Assembly (NCBI GenBank): GCA_964023205.1
Contig: OZ026835.1
Coordinates: 11,304,414 to 11,368,413, forward strand
Length of the DNA stretch: 64,000 bases
Reading direction: 5' to 3'
Source: Lutraria lutraria
Lineage: Eukaryota > Mollusca > Bivalvia > Venerida > Mactridae
Of this stretch, positions 13,490 through 28,400 are shown in pieces. Under the pieces are notes generated by a model that searched no databases, was not told where the DNA came from, and saw only the letters and a program-made list of their open reading frames with translations. Position numbers and translations under genes: made by a program. How positions within the stretch are numbered: the first letter of the stretch is position 1; every line of letters begins with the position of its first letter.

Positions 13490-16400
13490 CTGAAAGCAGT
13501 TAGCATATTGTGATTACAATGAATAATGAACACAACACAAATTCAAGTAGAGATATACTTAATAAAAAAAAAAATATTCCAAAACCATCTTTGAAAGGAC
13601 TTATGTATTAGAAATTTTGGATCAGTAATCAATCATATTCTTATACTACACGCAAGCTTATCACTAGTAAAAACAACAAAGATAAAAATAACTTACCATC
13701 AGGAATTTCGAGATGTTTAAAATGCTCAAGGAATTTTTCAATAACAACGAATGGACCCTGAAAAGATACAATATACCAGGTAAGCAATATTAACTACATG
13801 GGTTAAAGTTGAAAATTTCAGGGCAAAAATGGTGAACTCAATGTTACAGAAACAGTAAAAAGCAGTGCTGTACAGACCTGGCAAAAATGGAATTTCCCTA
13901 TCCACCATGTAACTATATGTATGCAGAATGTATGCACTGCAATGTGTGACTAAACGATACAATTAATGGCATTTTTGTGCTTTTTAATTGTCCAAGATGT
14001 CAGACCCATTAATTCAAAACCTAATTGAAATGCAGTATAGAAATAGTAACCATGTGATTATATTTATTTCACACAAAGATCTCTAAAGGTAGTATCTGAC
14101 AAAGATGATACACATTAAGAGCTTTACAGTTAAGTGCCGAAACAAAAACAAATCTACAAATTAACAAGAAAATAACAATCTTAAAATCGTATTGTTCAGA
14201 TAGGATCTTGAAATCTGAGATATAACCAACATGATAGAAATTTCTAGCCAAAAAAATCAGAAAACAGTACATGGTACAATAATTGGTTGATAAACTTACA
14301 TGAAAACATTCTGGTGGCGGCATCATCATCATAAGAGCTGAGGCCGCAGCTGGAGGAGGAAACACACCACCAGGTACGACATGAGCATCTTTTGCTGTAA
14401 TAAACAAGAAATATTTAGGCCTGGTTAGCTTGTTGACCCAATTACCTAGTATATACCAGTACACTGTATTAAGTAGGGCAGTGTATTGTCAGCCCAACTG
14501 CGAGACGAACTGGTTCAAGAAACGGCAATGCAATACGCAGATCGGTTTGCGAACCTTCTGAGCTTAATATCATTAAAGCATTTTGTATTATTATTGCTCA
14601 TACCTGTTTATCTACATACATGTACAACAAAACATAATCAAAGACCATATCATAGTAATCCATATACATTCTACCATGAAACGTAAAACATCTCAAAAGA
14701 ACTTTCATAACTTTTACTTTTAAAAAATCAATTTAACAGAACATTTTCTCAATTTCAAAAAGAAGAAAAAGGAAATTAATGCTAATTAAATACGATCAGC
14801 ATGCATGTACCCGCATATTTTCTTGATTGACCGCACTATAGCGTTGACATAGACAAATGTTTCGGGATACTCAGATTTTATCGCTATACGCAGTTTTATG
14901 AATGGATTTCGCGATTTCCCCCCAACTGAAACTAGGGGCATTTATTAAAGATATGTATATAAAAACATGGTTAAACAAAATGAATTTAGAACTGGCTTCA
15001 GTTTGTCAAAGTGCGGCTGAATAGCTATCCCGCACACGAAAGAAATTTGCGCACGTATACCGGAATTCGGTTTTAACAAGTACAAACTTTCTGGGCATGC
15101 TATAAATCCAGATACTGACAATTGTCTTACTCTCTAGAGTTTGGATATTCATTACAGCCCTAGTATTAAGGTACTTTAAAATCAGTACAAACAGTACAAA
15201 CAATGAAACTACCTGATTTTACTAATTTAACATCAGATTTGAGTTAAATTAATTTTGAAATCTGTCAAGTTTTGTAAAATTTGACTGATAAGGGGTAAAT
15301 CTAAGAGATATTTTCCCTATAATGTATTTAGTATCAGTCAAGTTTTGTTATACTTAACTAATAAGCTACAAGATAACTTACGTATATGTATTTTAGGTTT
15401 GAAAGGTAACCATTGACTGGTATCAGGTTTTGGATATTCTGGTCTTTTCAAGTTTTCATCTTCCTCCATCACTATTTTTGTTACCTTACTTGATGCTAGC
15501 TGTACAACTTGTTTCCTGATTAAATCCTGGGGAAATGATAAGCATTAAATGATGACAAATATTCAGAAAGAATGTGATGAATGCGATATACACATCACAA
15601 GAACCCAATTTAAACATCATGTTAGTGCAAGTGAAATAAATATCCTGCAAAATGTGTATTTGAGATAATTGTAGGTTTTGTAACATGTAACAAGAAGCGT
15701 TTGTGAAACACAAATGCCCCCATCAAAGCCAACTGCAAAGTCAAACATTGACATATTGAACTTAAGTCAATAGGGCCATCTACATGTAATGACCAACCTC
15801 CAAACCAAGTCAGAGGACCAAATCGTTCTATAAACATTGGTCTGACATGGTTTTTGTTTTGAAAGTCACTGTGACCATGGCCCATGATAACATTGAGAAA
15901 TAATATAATGTCAAGAAACTATTTAGATCTAATATGACATCTTGAATATATTCAGAAAATTTCGATATCTGTGAAATATTTAGGAAAGATATCTTGACCT
16001 TTGTTTACTATTATTTAGCAGAAATCTCCATACAAAACAAGATCCATATTTATACATACATGATATCCTAGAGCCTTGAGTTCTGTTGCATTACAAGGAA
16101 ACAGGTCAGAGTATTTATATCTGTCTATCAACAAAGCTGTGTCTTTACCCTCAAACTCCTGAATCTGTAGGGAAAAAAACATTTGTACTACATCTGTATG
16201 AAACATTCCAACACAATTCTAAATAAAACATAAGGACATTATCTTAAATGGTGTTCTATGAGTATTGGGTAGGACAATTGGACAAAACATGGAAATAAAA
16301 AGTTATTTAAGTTGATTTATCTTTAAACTATCTTGGGCATCGTCGTACAGTGTGTGTATACAAGGTAGACGTGAGGCGAGCAAATAAACAAGCTAAAGAT

Positions 16401-19400
16401 GACAAAACAGACTTCTGAAGACGATAAAAACAGACTTCTCCACACTAATGTGTAGGGACCAGTACTCCCTTGAATGTCATGAACTTTGACACCATATAAA
16501 CAAGCAGCTTACCTTTTCAATAGCCTGAGATCTTCTTTTCTCTACTTTCAGTATACTGGCTAAATCACCAACCTCCGATTCAAAGGCAAGAAAACGACTC
16601 CAAATATCACTATAAAATAAACATGTTCAAACAATGCTAACTATGCAATGACAAGTCACAGTAACTTTTAAGAAAAGATGTGAAGACATTGAAGCATATA
16701 TCCACAGGCTACCGGCATGTGATAACAGCAAAATAATGTTTCCAAAAAAAAAATTTTCCACCTTATATATATTATAAAGGTATAGAACTCTTGGGCTCAG
16801 AAATTTTTTTTTTTCACCTTATATATACTATAGAGTAAAGGTATAAAACTCCTGGGCTCAGAAATCACACCAGTCATGTTCATCAAGGTCCTGTTGTAAC
16901 AATTCTGAACCGATTCTAATGCCTTAGGTACCCATCAATGGAATGATTCGTCGACCATGAGTGATAACAAATTTGATTTTCTTTCGATTTACACCGGAGT
17001 GGGTGTGAAATTCCGAAGGAATAAAGAAATTTACTCTGTAGCTAATGAAAAGAAACTTAGGTCACATCGATGCCTAGTGGTACTTTTTGTAAGTTGAAGG
17101 GCTTATTGCTCCAGTTCAGAGCAATGTATGGATATAAGAGTGGATGGTGGTTAAAGAGAAATTATTTCTGCGTCGAATAAGACCAGGCTTTTAAGAATCG
17201 GTTCAGAATTGTTACAACAGGACAGCCTGTGCATATATCTATATATAGATTTATAGTGTAATCAAACAGTTATTAAAAGAATGGACTTTACTAGTATTCG
17301 GAGATGTCTGCTAACACAGGCTTGACTATATATGATTTTTTTTTAATAAACTTAAAATTCTAAGTTTTTATGCACTTTTCAAGAATTATGCTTGGTAGCA
17401 TCATCCACATTGATATAAAATTTAATGGACCTCATATATTTACTTACATAGATTTTTCAGCAGGGATTTGTCCAGATGATAAAACTCTTTCAAACAGTAC
17501 TCTAGTATTATTATCCTCTGAAAAATATGCAGTAGAATTACAAATTATGATGTCATTCATATGAACAAAATCACTTTGTTTGTTTATGTTTTGTTTATTT
17601 GAGTTTTACGCCCCTTTTCAACAGTCATATGAGGCAGATAGTTCACCAAGCCATCATTCCTGGGAAGAACCAGTACTAGACTCCCATCCTCTATAAGCAA
17701 CTGCCCACTTTCTCACATAAACAGACATGGTCGGTACCAGGGCTCGAACCCACGGCCCTCTATCAATGACAGGTTACAGTGATTTGAAGTTAACATGCTT
17801 AACGGTAACCACAGATGCAGGTACGAAAAAACAACAACAACACAATGTCCTTCTTCACATATAATACTAACAATTCATTCAGTAAAAAAGATTTTATAAA
17901 ATAACTGACCATGATTACTCTGATACAGAGGAGTATAGTATAGACAAAATGATTTCATCCCAAAGTGCAGTAAATACTGAAGAAAAATATGGTAAGGGGA
18001 CAACAGGGAATGCTCCAATGGCAGAAATCACAATAATCCTACAGTAGGATACTGATAAATATTACGTCGTGATTTAAATCATCACTTACCATTAAGATGT
18101 GACATGAAGTCAACATATGACCGTATATATTCAGGAATGTCACCAAATTTCTTTAGTCCAAGCTCAAAAATCTTAAGAGCCACAGTTTTCTCCTGAAAAA
18201 AAAAACAATCTTTCATACAGGGAATTTAATGTTTATGGAATCAGTTCATGTTCTTATGAGTAGCTGCTAACTGTTATAGGCAAATGACTTTAATATATAT
18301 CAACGACTAGATTTTAAGTCATGGCTGAGTATTGTCCATCTTAGTATCTAGCTAGTATCTAACACTTCGATTCCTATCCATGGCATAACTTAAGAGTCCA
18401 ATATTTAGTAATAATAGTACAATGGGTTTGATAAGCAATTGATTTTAAATTTTAATTTCTGATCAACAACAATTAAACATAGCCAAACAAGTGAAGGCCA
18501 ATTTCTAAGGAGTAAGAAATTTGGTTCATTTAAAGGGGTATCCCTCAACCAAATGTTTACGTATCGTGTTGTACAATAATCAGAAAATTTGTACATAGCC
18601 AACCTATACAACAGTGTGATGGACATGGACGTTTCATCTAGACATATAAGTGATTCTAAATACTTCGAAAATTAAAATTACAATAAAAATGTATGGCATA
18701 AAGGTTTCATGAAAGTAACAAGAGGGCCATGATGGCCCTATAAATGCTCACCAGGAGAAAAGGTCATTTGGAGATTGACATTGTTGAAGTTTTCTATACG
18801 AGTCTAAGTAAGATCAAGTGACCGATCTGGGCCGTTTTTTATCCCATGGCCATTATATGAACAGATTTAAAAGAGGTCCATTAGACAAAGCTAGCTACCA
18901 AATATCTTAGCTCTAGGCCTTGTGGTTTCGGAGATTTTTTAAAATTTTCCTATATAAAATAGAATAAACCCCAGGGCAGGGCTAATTTTGACCCCGGGGC
19001 CATAATTTGAACAAACTTGGTAGAGGTCCACTAGACAATGCCACATACAAAACATCTAAGCTCTAGGCCTTGCGGTTTTGGAGAAGAATATTTTTTAAAT
19101 TTTCCTATATAAGTCTATATAAATCAAGTGACCCCCGGGGCGGAACCAATTTTGACCCTAGGGCAATAATTTGAACATACTTGGTAGAGGTCCACTAGAC
19201 AATGCTACATACCAAATATCTTAGCTCTAGGCCTTGTGGTTTCGGAGATTTTTTAAAATTTTCCTATATAAAATAGAATAAACCCCAGGGCAGGGCTAAT
19301 TTTGACCCCGGGGCCATAATTTGAACAAACTTGGTAGAGGTCCACTAGACAATGCCACATACAAAACATCTAAGCTCTAGGCCTTGCAGTTTTGGAGAAG

Positions 19401-22400
19401 AAGATTTTTTAAATTTTCCTATATAAGTCTATATAAATCAAGTGACCCCCGGGGCGGGGCCAATTTTGACCCTAGGGCAATAATTTGAACAAACTTGGTA
19501 GAGGTCCACTAGACAATGCTACATACCAAATATCTTAGCTCTAGGCCTTGTGGTTTCGGAGAAGATTTTTTTAATTTTCCTATATAAAATAGAATAAACC
19601 CCAGGGCACGGCTAATTTTGACCCCGGGGCCATAATTTGAACAAACTTGGTAGAGGTCCACTAGACAATGCTATATACAAAATATCTAAGCTCTAGGCCT
19701 TGCGGTTTCGGAGAAGAAGATCTTTTAAATTTTCCTATATAAGTCTATATAAATCAAGTGACCCCCGGGGCGGGGCCAATTTTGACCCTGGGGCAATAAT
19801 TTGAACAAACTTGGTAGAGGTCCACTGGACAATGCTATATGCCAAATATCTTAGCTCTAGGCCTTACGGTTTCGGAGAAGAAGATTTTTTAAATTTTCCT
19901 ATATAAAATAGAATAAACCCCAGGGCAGGGCCAAATTTGACCCTAGGGCCATAATTTGAACAAACTTGGTAGAGGTCCACTAGACAATGCCACATACAAA
20001 TTATCTAAGCTCTAGGCCTTGCGGTTTCGGAGAAAAATATTTTTTTAATTTTCCTATATAAGTCTATATAAATCAAGTGACCCCCGGCGCGGGGCCAATT
20101 TTGACCCTAGGGCAATAATTTGAACAAACTTGGTAGAGGTCCACTAGACTATGCTACACACCAAATATCAAAGCTCTAGGCATTTTGGTTTTTGACAAGA
20201 AGATTTTTTTAATTTCCTATATAAGTCTATGTAAAATCAAGTTACCCCCTGGGCGGAGCCAATTTTGACCCCAGGGTAATAATTTGAATAAACTTTGTAG
20301 AGTTCCATTAGACAATGCTACATACGAAATATCTCAGCTCTAGGCCCTGTGGTTTCAGACAAGAAGATTTTTTAAGTTTTTTCTATTTGTTGCCATAGCA
20401 ACCAGAATTTTTAATGAAATTTTATTTTTTGAACAACTTTGAAAGGGGACCACCCAAGGATCATTCCAGCAAAGTTTGGTTACAATCGGCATAGCGGTGT
20501 AGGAGGAGATGTTGTTTTAAGTAAACATGGACGCCACGTAATCGTAACGACGCACTATGGACGCAGGGTGATCACAAAAGCTCACCCTGAGCACATTCGT
20601 GCTCTTGTGAGCTAAAAATCAACGGCATATGTGATGTATGGTGACATCATACCATAAAACTACACATTAAATCATACTAAAAGGGTTCTCACTAGACATC
20701 AATAGTTGTGGTTCAAAAATGAAGATTCAACAAACTTTCCTACTTATGTAATAGTAAATCTGACCCAATGTGACAAATTATTTTGCTAATTTCAAGCTTT
20801 AAAATGCCATTTCAAGGGTCAAATGGGTGCCCTGATACTAACTTTACTGCAGTAATACTCCATCAGAGCTGCCCCAACAAATACATGGTAAGTAGATCTG
20901 GTATCTTCTCTAGCTAACTTAAATACTTGTCTAGCAGATTTTATACCTTCAGCTCTGCGTGCAAACTTCATGTATTGTACATATACCTAGTGAAGAAATA
21001 AAGTAACACATGGTTATATAGCAAACTTTGTGTAGTGTACATACATCAAGAAAAGAAATACAGTAACACACTATTTTAGTGTACTCTAAAGTAAGTTTTT
21101 TCGGTTTTCTGTTATCGCTCCCTTTAATTCAATGTAAAGGGCATTAGGATATATGTTCACAATGAACCTAATATTTGGGTCCCCTGGAATTCATTTGATA
21201 TGAATATATGTATACAAGTATTCCATATCTTTTTATGATTTGTTTTATTGCATACAAACTTAAATACCTGAACAAGAAACAATTTTACACAAGTCAAAGA
21301 AATTTTGAAGGAATTGAAAGGACAAGTATTACACAGAAATAAGTGATTAATAATGTAATCAAATAACAGTTCCAATTTTCTCCACCAGTTGTCTTATCCA
21401 TATAAGAACTAATAATAATAAATCTGTAATCATATCTTGAAAGAACAAGATGTGTTTAAAAACACAATGCTCCCTATGGATGACCTTGACCTTTGACCTA
21501 CTGACATGAAAATGCACAGACATGTAGAGGTTGTCATGTGGAACCAACATGTGAAGTTTGATGATTGTAGGTCAAGCGTTTTGATTTTATAGGCAAGGAT
21601 AAAGTTTGGTACAAACAAACAGACCAAAAACAATATGCTCCCGACCTATCAACATGGGGGCATAAAAAAGCATTACCAAAGTTGGATCCAAGTTTTCAAC
21701 AGCTACACACCTCTTGTATATACTATGTACTTTTTCGTATTTCATGCGGCTCTGAAATAATAAGAAAGATAATTTGAATACTATGCACACAATTCATTTT
21801 CATTAACACAAGAGCATAATTCTTAAGTAACATATCCAAATGAGATCATCCATTTCTGTACTACAATTTCCTAACTCTTTACAAATTGAAAAAAATGTTC
21901 ATTTAATGGATTAAATAACTCATTATCATTCATTAATAGTATATTTCATTTTGAGAATTAATGCAATAAAGGAGCGTTGAAAATTTTCCAAATTTCGAGG
22001 CAAAAACAAAACAATACTACCATAAGTCAGTCATTACCAGCATTCTCAAAACGAAGAATAAAATCCTTGGACTTTTATAATTTGTTTTGTTTTTTGTGCA
22101 TAATGAAAAAAAAGACTTACCTCTTCAAAGTCAGCGTATGTGAAGTATATCAACATGTTTCCTTTCATTGTTGTTGTGATTGCACGTTCAAACAATGCAG
22201 CCGCTTCATCGGCAAATAATTTACCAGCATTCTGGTCCTAAAACACAATCAAGGGAGGTAATTATGAATGATACTACTACATTAACAGCGTTCCAGACAG
22301 TTATATATTAGTTCTGGAACTCTACACTAGAATGTAGGCAAGTACGTGAAACACAGTCAATAAAATAGAAAGATGAAGACATTTGACATACCGTATATAC

Positions 22401-25400
22401 CCGACTATAAGACGCATTTTTGAGACTCAATTATCAAACTTGACGAGGGGGATGCGTCTTACAAGCGAGTCACACTGGAGAGATAAAATATTTTTTCCAA
22501 AATCTTATACTTTTGACAGAATATTTCATTTTATCGACCGTTGATTGCGTTTTCGACGAGGCACCCCCACCCATTCTTTGTCCAACAGTTTAGCAAAAAA
22601 AAAAAACTCACAACATTACCTACCGTAAAATATGTTGTCAGCATTAATAACTTTCTGTTCTTATCTTATCTAACAGGTTCCTTCACCCTTAGATGAATTA
22701 TTTCATAATTAAAAACGAGTTAATTGTGTAAAATGTCGGCATCCTTTGATGTAACAAAATTTTCCTTGACACTTTTTCTTTCACGACTTATGAACAATTC
22801 ACCGCCTTTGATCGATTAAATCATCCTTATTTCTAAAGTTCTATAGTAATTAGGTCGCAAATTCAGCTCAACATATGACCCCAAAAAAATTTCATCACTT
22901 AGACACAGAGGTTTAAAGTCCGCACATATTTTCCCACACTCCCAGACTTGTAACTATATTGATTTTCTATTTTTAGCGGTGTTGAAATATGCTTAGGTTT
23001 AGGGTTAATGTAACTGACGTCATAAATGATGCAACCCGTCAATCAAATGATCAGTTTCTTGCTCTCTGGTTAATATTGTACTCACATAGATTTAATTTAA
23101 ATGTGACACACAATTACGGATATTTTCTGTGTAAATAATTTGTTACTGGATTATTTAGTAAGGTACGAGATTAATACAGATGTTATCAGTGACAAAGAAG
23201 TTGTATTAGTAAATCATTAGAGTTCTATTTGAGGTAATGCACATCTTGATGGCTTTTGTTTTCTTTGGTCGCGGATTAGCAAGTTTGACACATTGTTTTG
23301 TTTGTGTGTGTGTTAATTTCTTTTGTATCCAGTGAAATTAGCACCTTTTATATCTCAACTTATCAAAAGCAAAGTCTGTATGACATAATCGTTGCCGATT
23401 GCAATAGGTTAAACATTTGAATTAACATTACCTCGGGGCTTTTCAGAATAACAGATTCTCTTACTGTGCATTATGGGATATATATTAATTAACAGCCTGC
23501 AGAAGTTACTCCCCTTTGTTAAATTCTACTTTCTGTTTTAAACGACTGTCGGGAGCGATGCAATTTCTGCTTTGAAATAAAGCAAAAATTTGCTGTTATT
23601 GTTTGATTTTTAATCAGTTTATATCAGAAGATTAACTCCCTCTGGAACTTATAACCATCCTCGCTCGATCTCAAAATTCGACAGCGTCTTATAGAAGGGT
23701 CAATGCTAAATACCTCAGATTGCTCGTCCATTTCATAGGTGCGTCTTATAAGCGCATGCGTCTTATAGTCGAGCATATACGGTATATGCAAAACAACTGA
23801 GAATTTTTTTGTTTGTATTGATCATAAATATTTGAAATTAAAATATTGAAATACTAGATGCAATGCATTAAATGAGATGCTTTCGACACGGAAATGAAAA
23901 ATCATTATGACACACTGTGACACAACCTTACAAATGTTAGCACTGTCAACCATGGCATGGACAGATTTTTGTCATAGTGAAACAGACATTAGTTCATAGT
24001 GAAATAGACATTAGTTAAATAGTATTATATAAAGATCAGCTAACCCCTTTTTCTGTGAGAATTTTACTGGACTGTTCGAGATAATTTGCAGCCTCAATCC
24101 AGACGTCAGGATGATAAGCCAAACATAACAGACACTGTTCATATGCAAACATCACTGAAAGTATATGTATATGAAACATAGCAAACAAAATATGATTACA
24201 AGACATTTTAAGTGCCAATATTTAGTTATCCTAACATACTAATACTAACTGATATATCAGCCACATGTTGAAAATAGAGGGTTTAACATAGACATTTAAA
24301 GTGCCAATATTTAGTTTTCCTAACATACTAATATTAACTGATATATCAATCTGACTAAAGTATTCGATCTTCCTTACGGCAAGATCTGATGACGGCCTAT
24401 ACCAGTTTCTATTTTCAAAAGTCGGAATTTCCATGATCACTATTTATATCTATTTATAATTCAGCCAATCGTATAACTCGTTTCATCGGTACTTTGGCCG
24501 AATGAACTTTCTACCTGACGATGTTATTTAAACGTTAGTAAACATTACATTACGTATAACATATTTGTCTGCAACCACTTTTTGATTTTTTAGTAATCCT
24601 GATCGATTCGGCCTTGGTAGTATAGAAAATTTAATAAACATGCATGTCACATGGGCGCTATCATTACATTTAGTTGCGTAAGAATAGGTGTTCGTGATAA
24701 CTACAAGTCAAATATTGTTTTTTACTGCGGTTAAAAATAGAATCAGATCACTTTCAGAATTATGAAAGTAAGGCGCTGATTGGCTAGTGGAAAAGGTCAC
24801 CTGAGGTGACCTTCTATAGGTCGTCTTCAGATCCTCATAGCGTAGCAGGTTTAAGGATATGATTTTAATCAGATTGACTGATATATCAGCCACATGTTGA
24901 AAACAGAGGGTTTATCATAGACACCCGGGAAGGCATAACAATTTTTTTAGTCTACTCGTCAAGCAAGATAACCAGTTGAGAATCTTAACTTGTTCTACAG
25001 CAAGTTTGAGAGGATTTGTCAAGCTCTGTGTGCTGACAGACAATGCATACAAAGATAAGTGCTAGCTCATTAAAATATGAAATGTCAATCTCTGGGTAAT
25101 GGGTTCAATATCAACTATTCATGAGAAATCATATACAGAAGCAATTCATTTATGAAAAAAATATATGACAGGTATGATAAGTTATAAATCTGTTGTAAAT
25201 AATTCCAACCTCTTTTTGTAATTAGTGCATGATCTTCTGTTCTTAGTGGATTGCCTTTTTCCCATGCAATATATTTCTTCCACAACTCAACCTGAAACAT
25301 AACAAAACATTAAATGTAAGCCTATTAAAATGTACTATCATCAATTAAATAATGATTTCTCATTGGTCTTATAAGTTTGCCAGGTTATCAAAGTAGAGGT

Positions 25401-28400
25401 ATGCCTTATCACAATAGTTTGTTTGGGTTTTACGTCCCCTTTCAACAGTCAGAGTCATATGAAGCCGACAGTTACCTAACCATCATTCCTGGGAAGATCC
25501 AGTACTGGACTCCCATTCTTCGTAAGCAACTGCCTACTTTCTCACATGGTCGGTAGCTAGGCTTTAACCCAGAACCCTCTATTAGTGAGAGGTTATAGTG
25601 ATTTGAAGTCAGCAACCTTAACCACTTGACCACAGAGGCAGGCCCTAATCACAGTACAGGAAGAACTATACAGATAGCTCCTATTCACAACATCAGTAGA
25701 ATATATAAATAAGTTATAAACATTCATGCATAATCTCTAACTTTTTATTGCTGAAATGAAATCAGAACTGTTCCAAAGAGATGACTATGTAAGTATACAA
25801 CATACAAAGGGATGTGAATACACGAACACCTGAAGGGCAGAAAATACTTAACTTAAGTAACAAAACTTACTGACAGACTCTGAATGCTCCCTTTATTATC
25901 AAGAGACTGAAACACCAAGTCCTATGAAAAGAGAAAAATTCTCCTCCCTCCATCATACCAACATAATGACTCCTAGAATTGTATAAATAAATAGGTACAC
26001 ACACAGTTCACTGCCTTACATACCTGTGTTGCTTCTTCAGGTGTATTTGTTGGTGAAACTGAGGGCAAGTTTCTGTTTAAACCTCGAGTTACAACCTCAT
26101 ATTCCTTGGAAACGCGCCTAGAATTCATATAATCTCTACCTCGATCTTCAATCATCTTCTTGGCAATCAGAGGATTTATGCTCTAAAAATGTAAAAATAT
26201 GCAACAATAAAATTGCAGTCAAAGACTTCACTAGGAAGGAAAAATAAAGGTTTTATACTAGACTGAAGGGTACTTTACCAAAGGTTTGGTGTATTCTAGG
26301 ATATCTGATCTGTTTTCACCAAGTTTTAAATAAGATTCCTGATTTTCTAGGAGAAAGCAGCAGACAATGTACCAAAATGTTCAAGTGGTACAACGTCCAT
26401 ATAATATAACTATAGGTAAAACATAATACTAAGTTAAACAAATTGATTGACTACAAGAACAGGACAATTTAATCAAACCTTGCCGATAAACACTAATTAA
26501 ACAGGATTATGCCACGGTATTGGCCTTTTGAGACAAGACAATAGCATTAGACTGTATACAAAATTAATGTAAGTGGTTGCTCATCTCAGTCAGCTATACA
26601 TCACTGATACTGATGCATATTAATTAATCAGAAGATGAGTATTATTGATATATAAGGAATTATTGTACATGTGGATGCATATAATACATTAGTAGAAGCT
26701 AACATACATTTTCATATGAACCATAGTCTTTCCAGAGAGCTTCTATATTTATCATTGGGTTCACAACTCCTCGTTGGAATACTTTACGTACGGCTGTGAT
26801 ACGTTGATTCTCAGCATAGGATCCTACAGCGTCCCTAAAATGTTGAAATAATAGACATCAATTAGAGTACTTAATAAACATCTCTAAAATGATTCATTAT
26901 TATGACATAAATACATCTTTCTAAAGAGTGAGCAATTAGATGGTTTGATTTTTTGCTGAATTATAATCTTTTTCCCTCAAATATTTAAATCGCAACAGCC
27001 AGTGGCATTGGGACCCACATGTATACACCTAGATAGAACCACAGACCTTCCAGGTGGGATTCAAACTCACAATGAAGGGGGCTAGTGATTACTAGTGAGA
27101 GACCATAACCACTATACCAAGGTGACCCCTGATAAATAAACTCAGTTGTAACTAAACAACACTACTTAATGCTTGTATTACTCCAAAAACAATGTATATA
27201 AGTGGTTTATACTGTGAAGCATATAGCAATTGTCTTAAGAAGCACATAATTAGCATTTAAATGTTTGCAGTATGGTTACAATAATTACAGAGTATCAATT
27301 TTCACAAATGTCAAATTCTAAACAATGAAAGAATAAACCCATATAATATACAGTCAAACCTGTGAATAAAGACCACCATTGGGAAAGAAGAAATGTGGCA
27401 TTTATTGACAGGTGATCTTTATTCAGAGGTCATTTTGTCATAAATAATCAATGACAGGTTTTTTAGAAATGACTTATTCACAGGGTGGCCTTTGTTTGGA
27501 GGTGGCTGCTAACACAGGTGTGACTGTATTACAGATCAAATTAACAACAGATATGAATATTTTTACAAAAATTATCACAAGAACAATACTTTCAGATATC
27601 ATATAGACGTTATAGACTTACACAGATTTAAGAAATGTTATGTAGTCGTTCCATATTGAGTGTGACATGATATCCATACCCATTTTGTCCAGAGCAAAAT
27701 CATACGCCTGAGCCATCTTCTCCCTGTAGAACAACAAAACAATAAAACATTAAATATTTTAACATACAAAACCTTAAGCTATTAGCACACCAATGCTACA
27801 CTATATTACCCTGCTATGATTGTTGACACTTCCCTGATGAAATTATCATTATTTCAAAAAGTAACAAATTATGCAAAGTACATTACTTGTAGCAAATCTG
27901 AGGCATTCTCAAGAAATTAAACATTTCAGCAAGAAGCCTAATTCATGACAAGATAACATAATTTTAAGTGTACAAGAATTTGATGTTAAGTAAACAATTA
28001 TTAACGCCATTGTTGAAGAATGAGTCATTTACAAGAAAATCAGCATTTCAGTAAAGTGTCAAGTTCTAAAACTGAGTACAAATTAAGTATACCTTATGTA
28101 AAGTCAATAATTATTCACACCATGGACTTATTATAGTATCAGACAAGAAAAACAAACTTAAATTTTCAAAAAAGGATTTTCACATGATTTTTATTTCAAT
28201 TTGTATACAAACCCTACATACAGTTATGAGGAATAGTGCAATTTCACTAAACTGTCTAAGCTGAATAATTACATGGTCACTGAATGTATTTATTTCTAGC
28301 ATCATACTATCATTGAAAGTTTCTGTTTATTTTACTGCAGGGAATGTTCCTTTATATAGTAAGTTGAATACATGTACACAGAACAACCGGAATAACAAAA

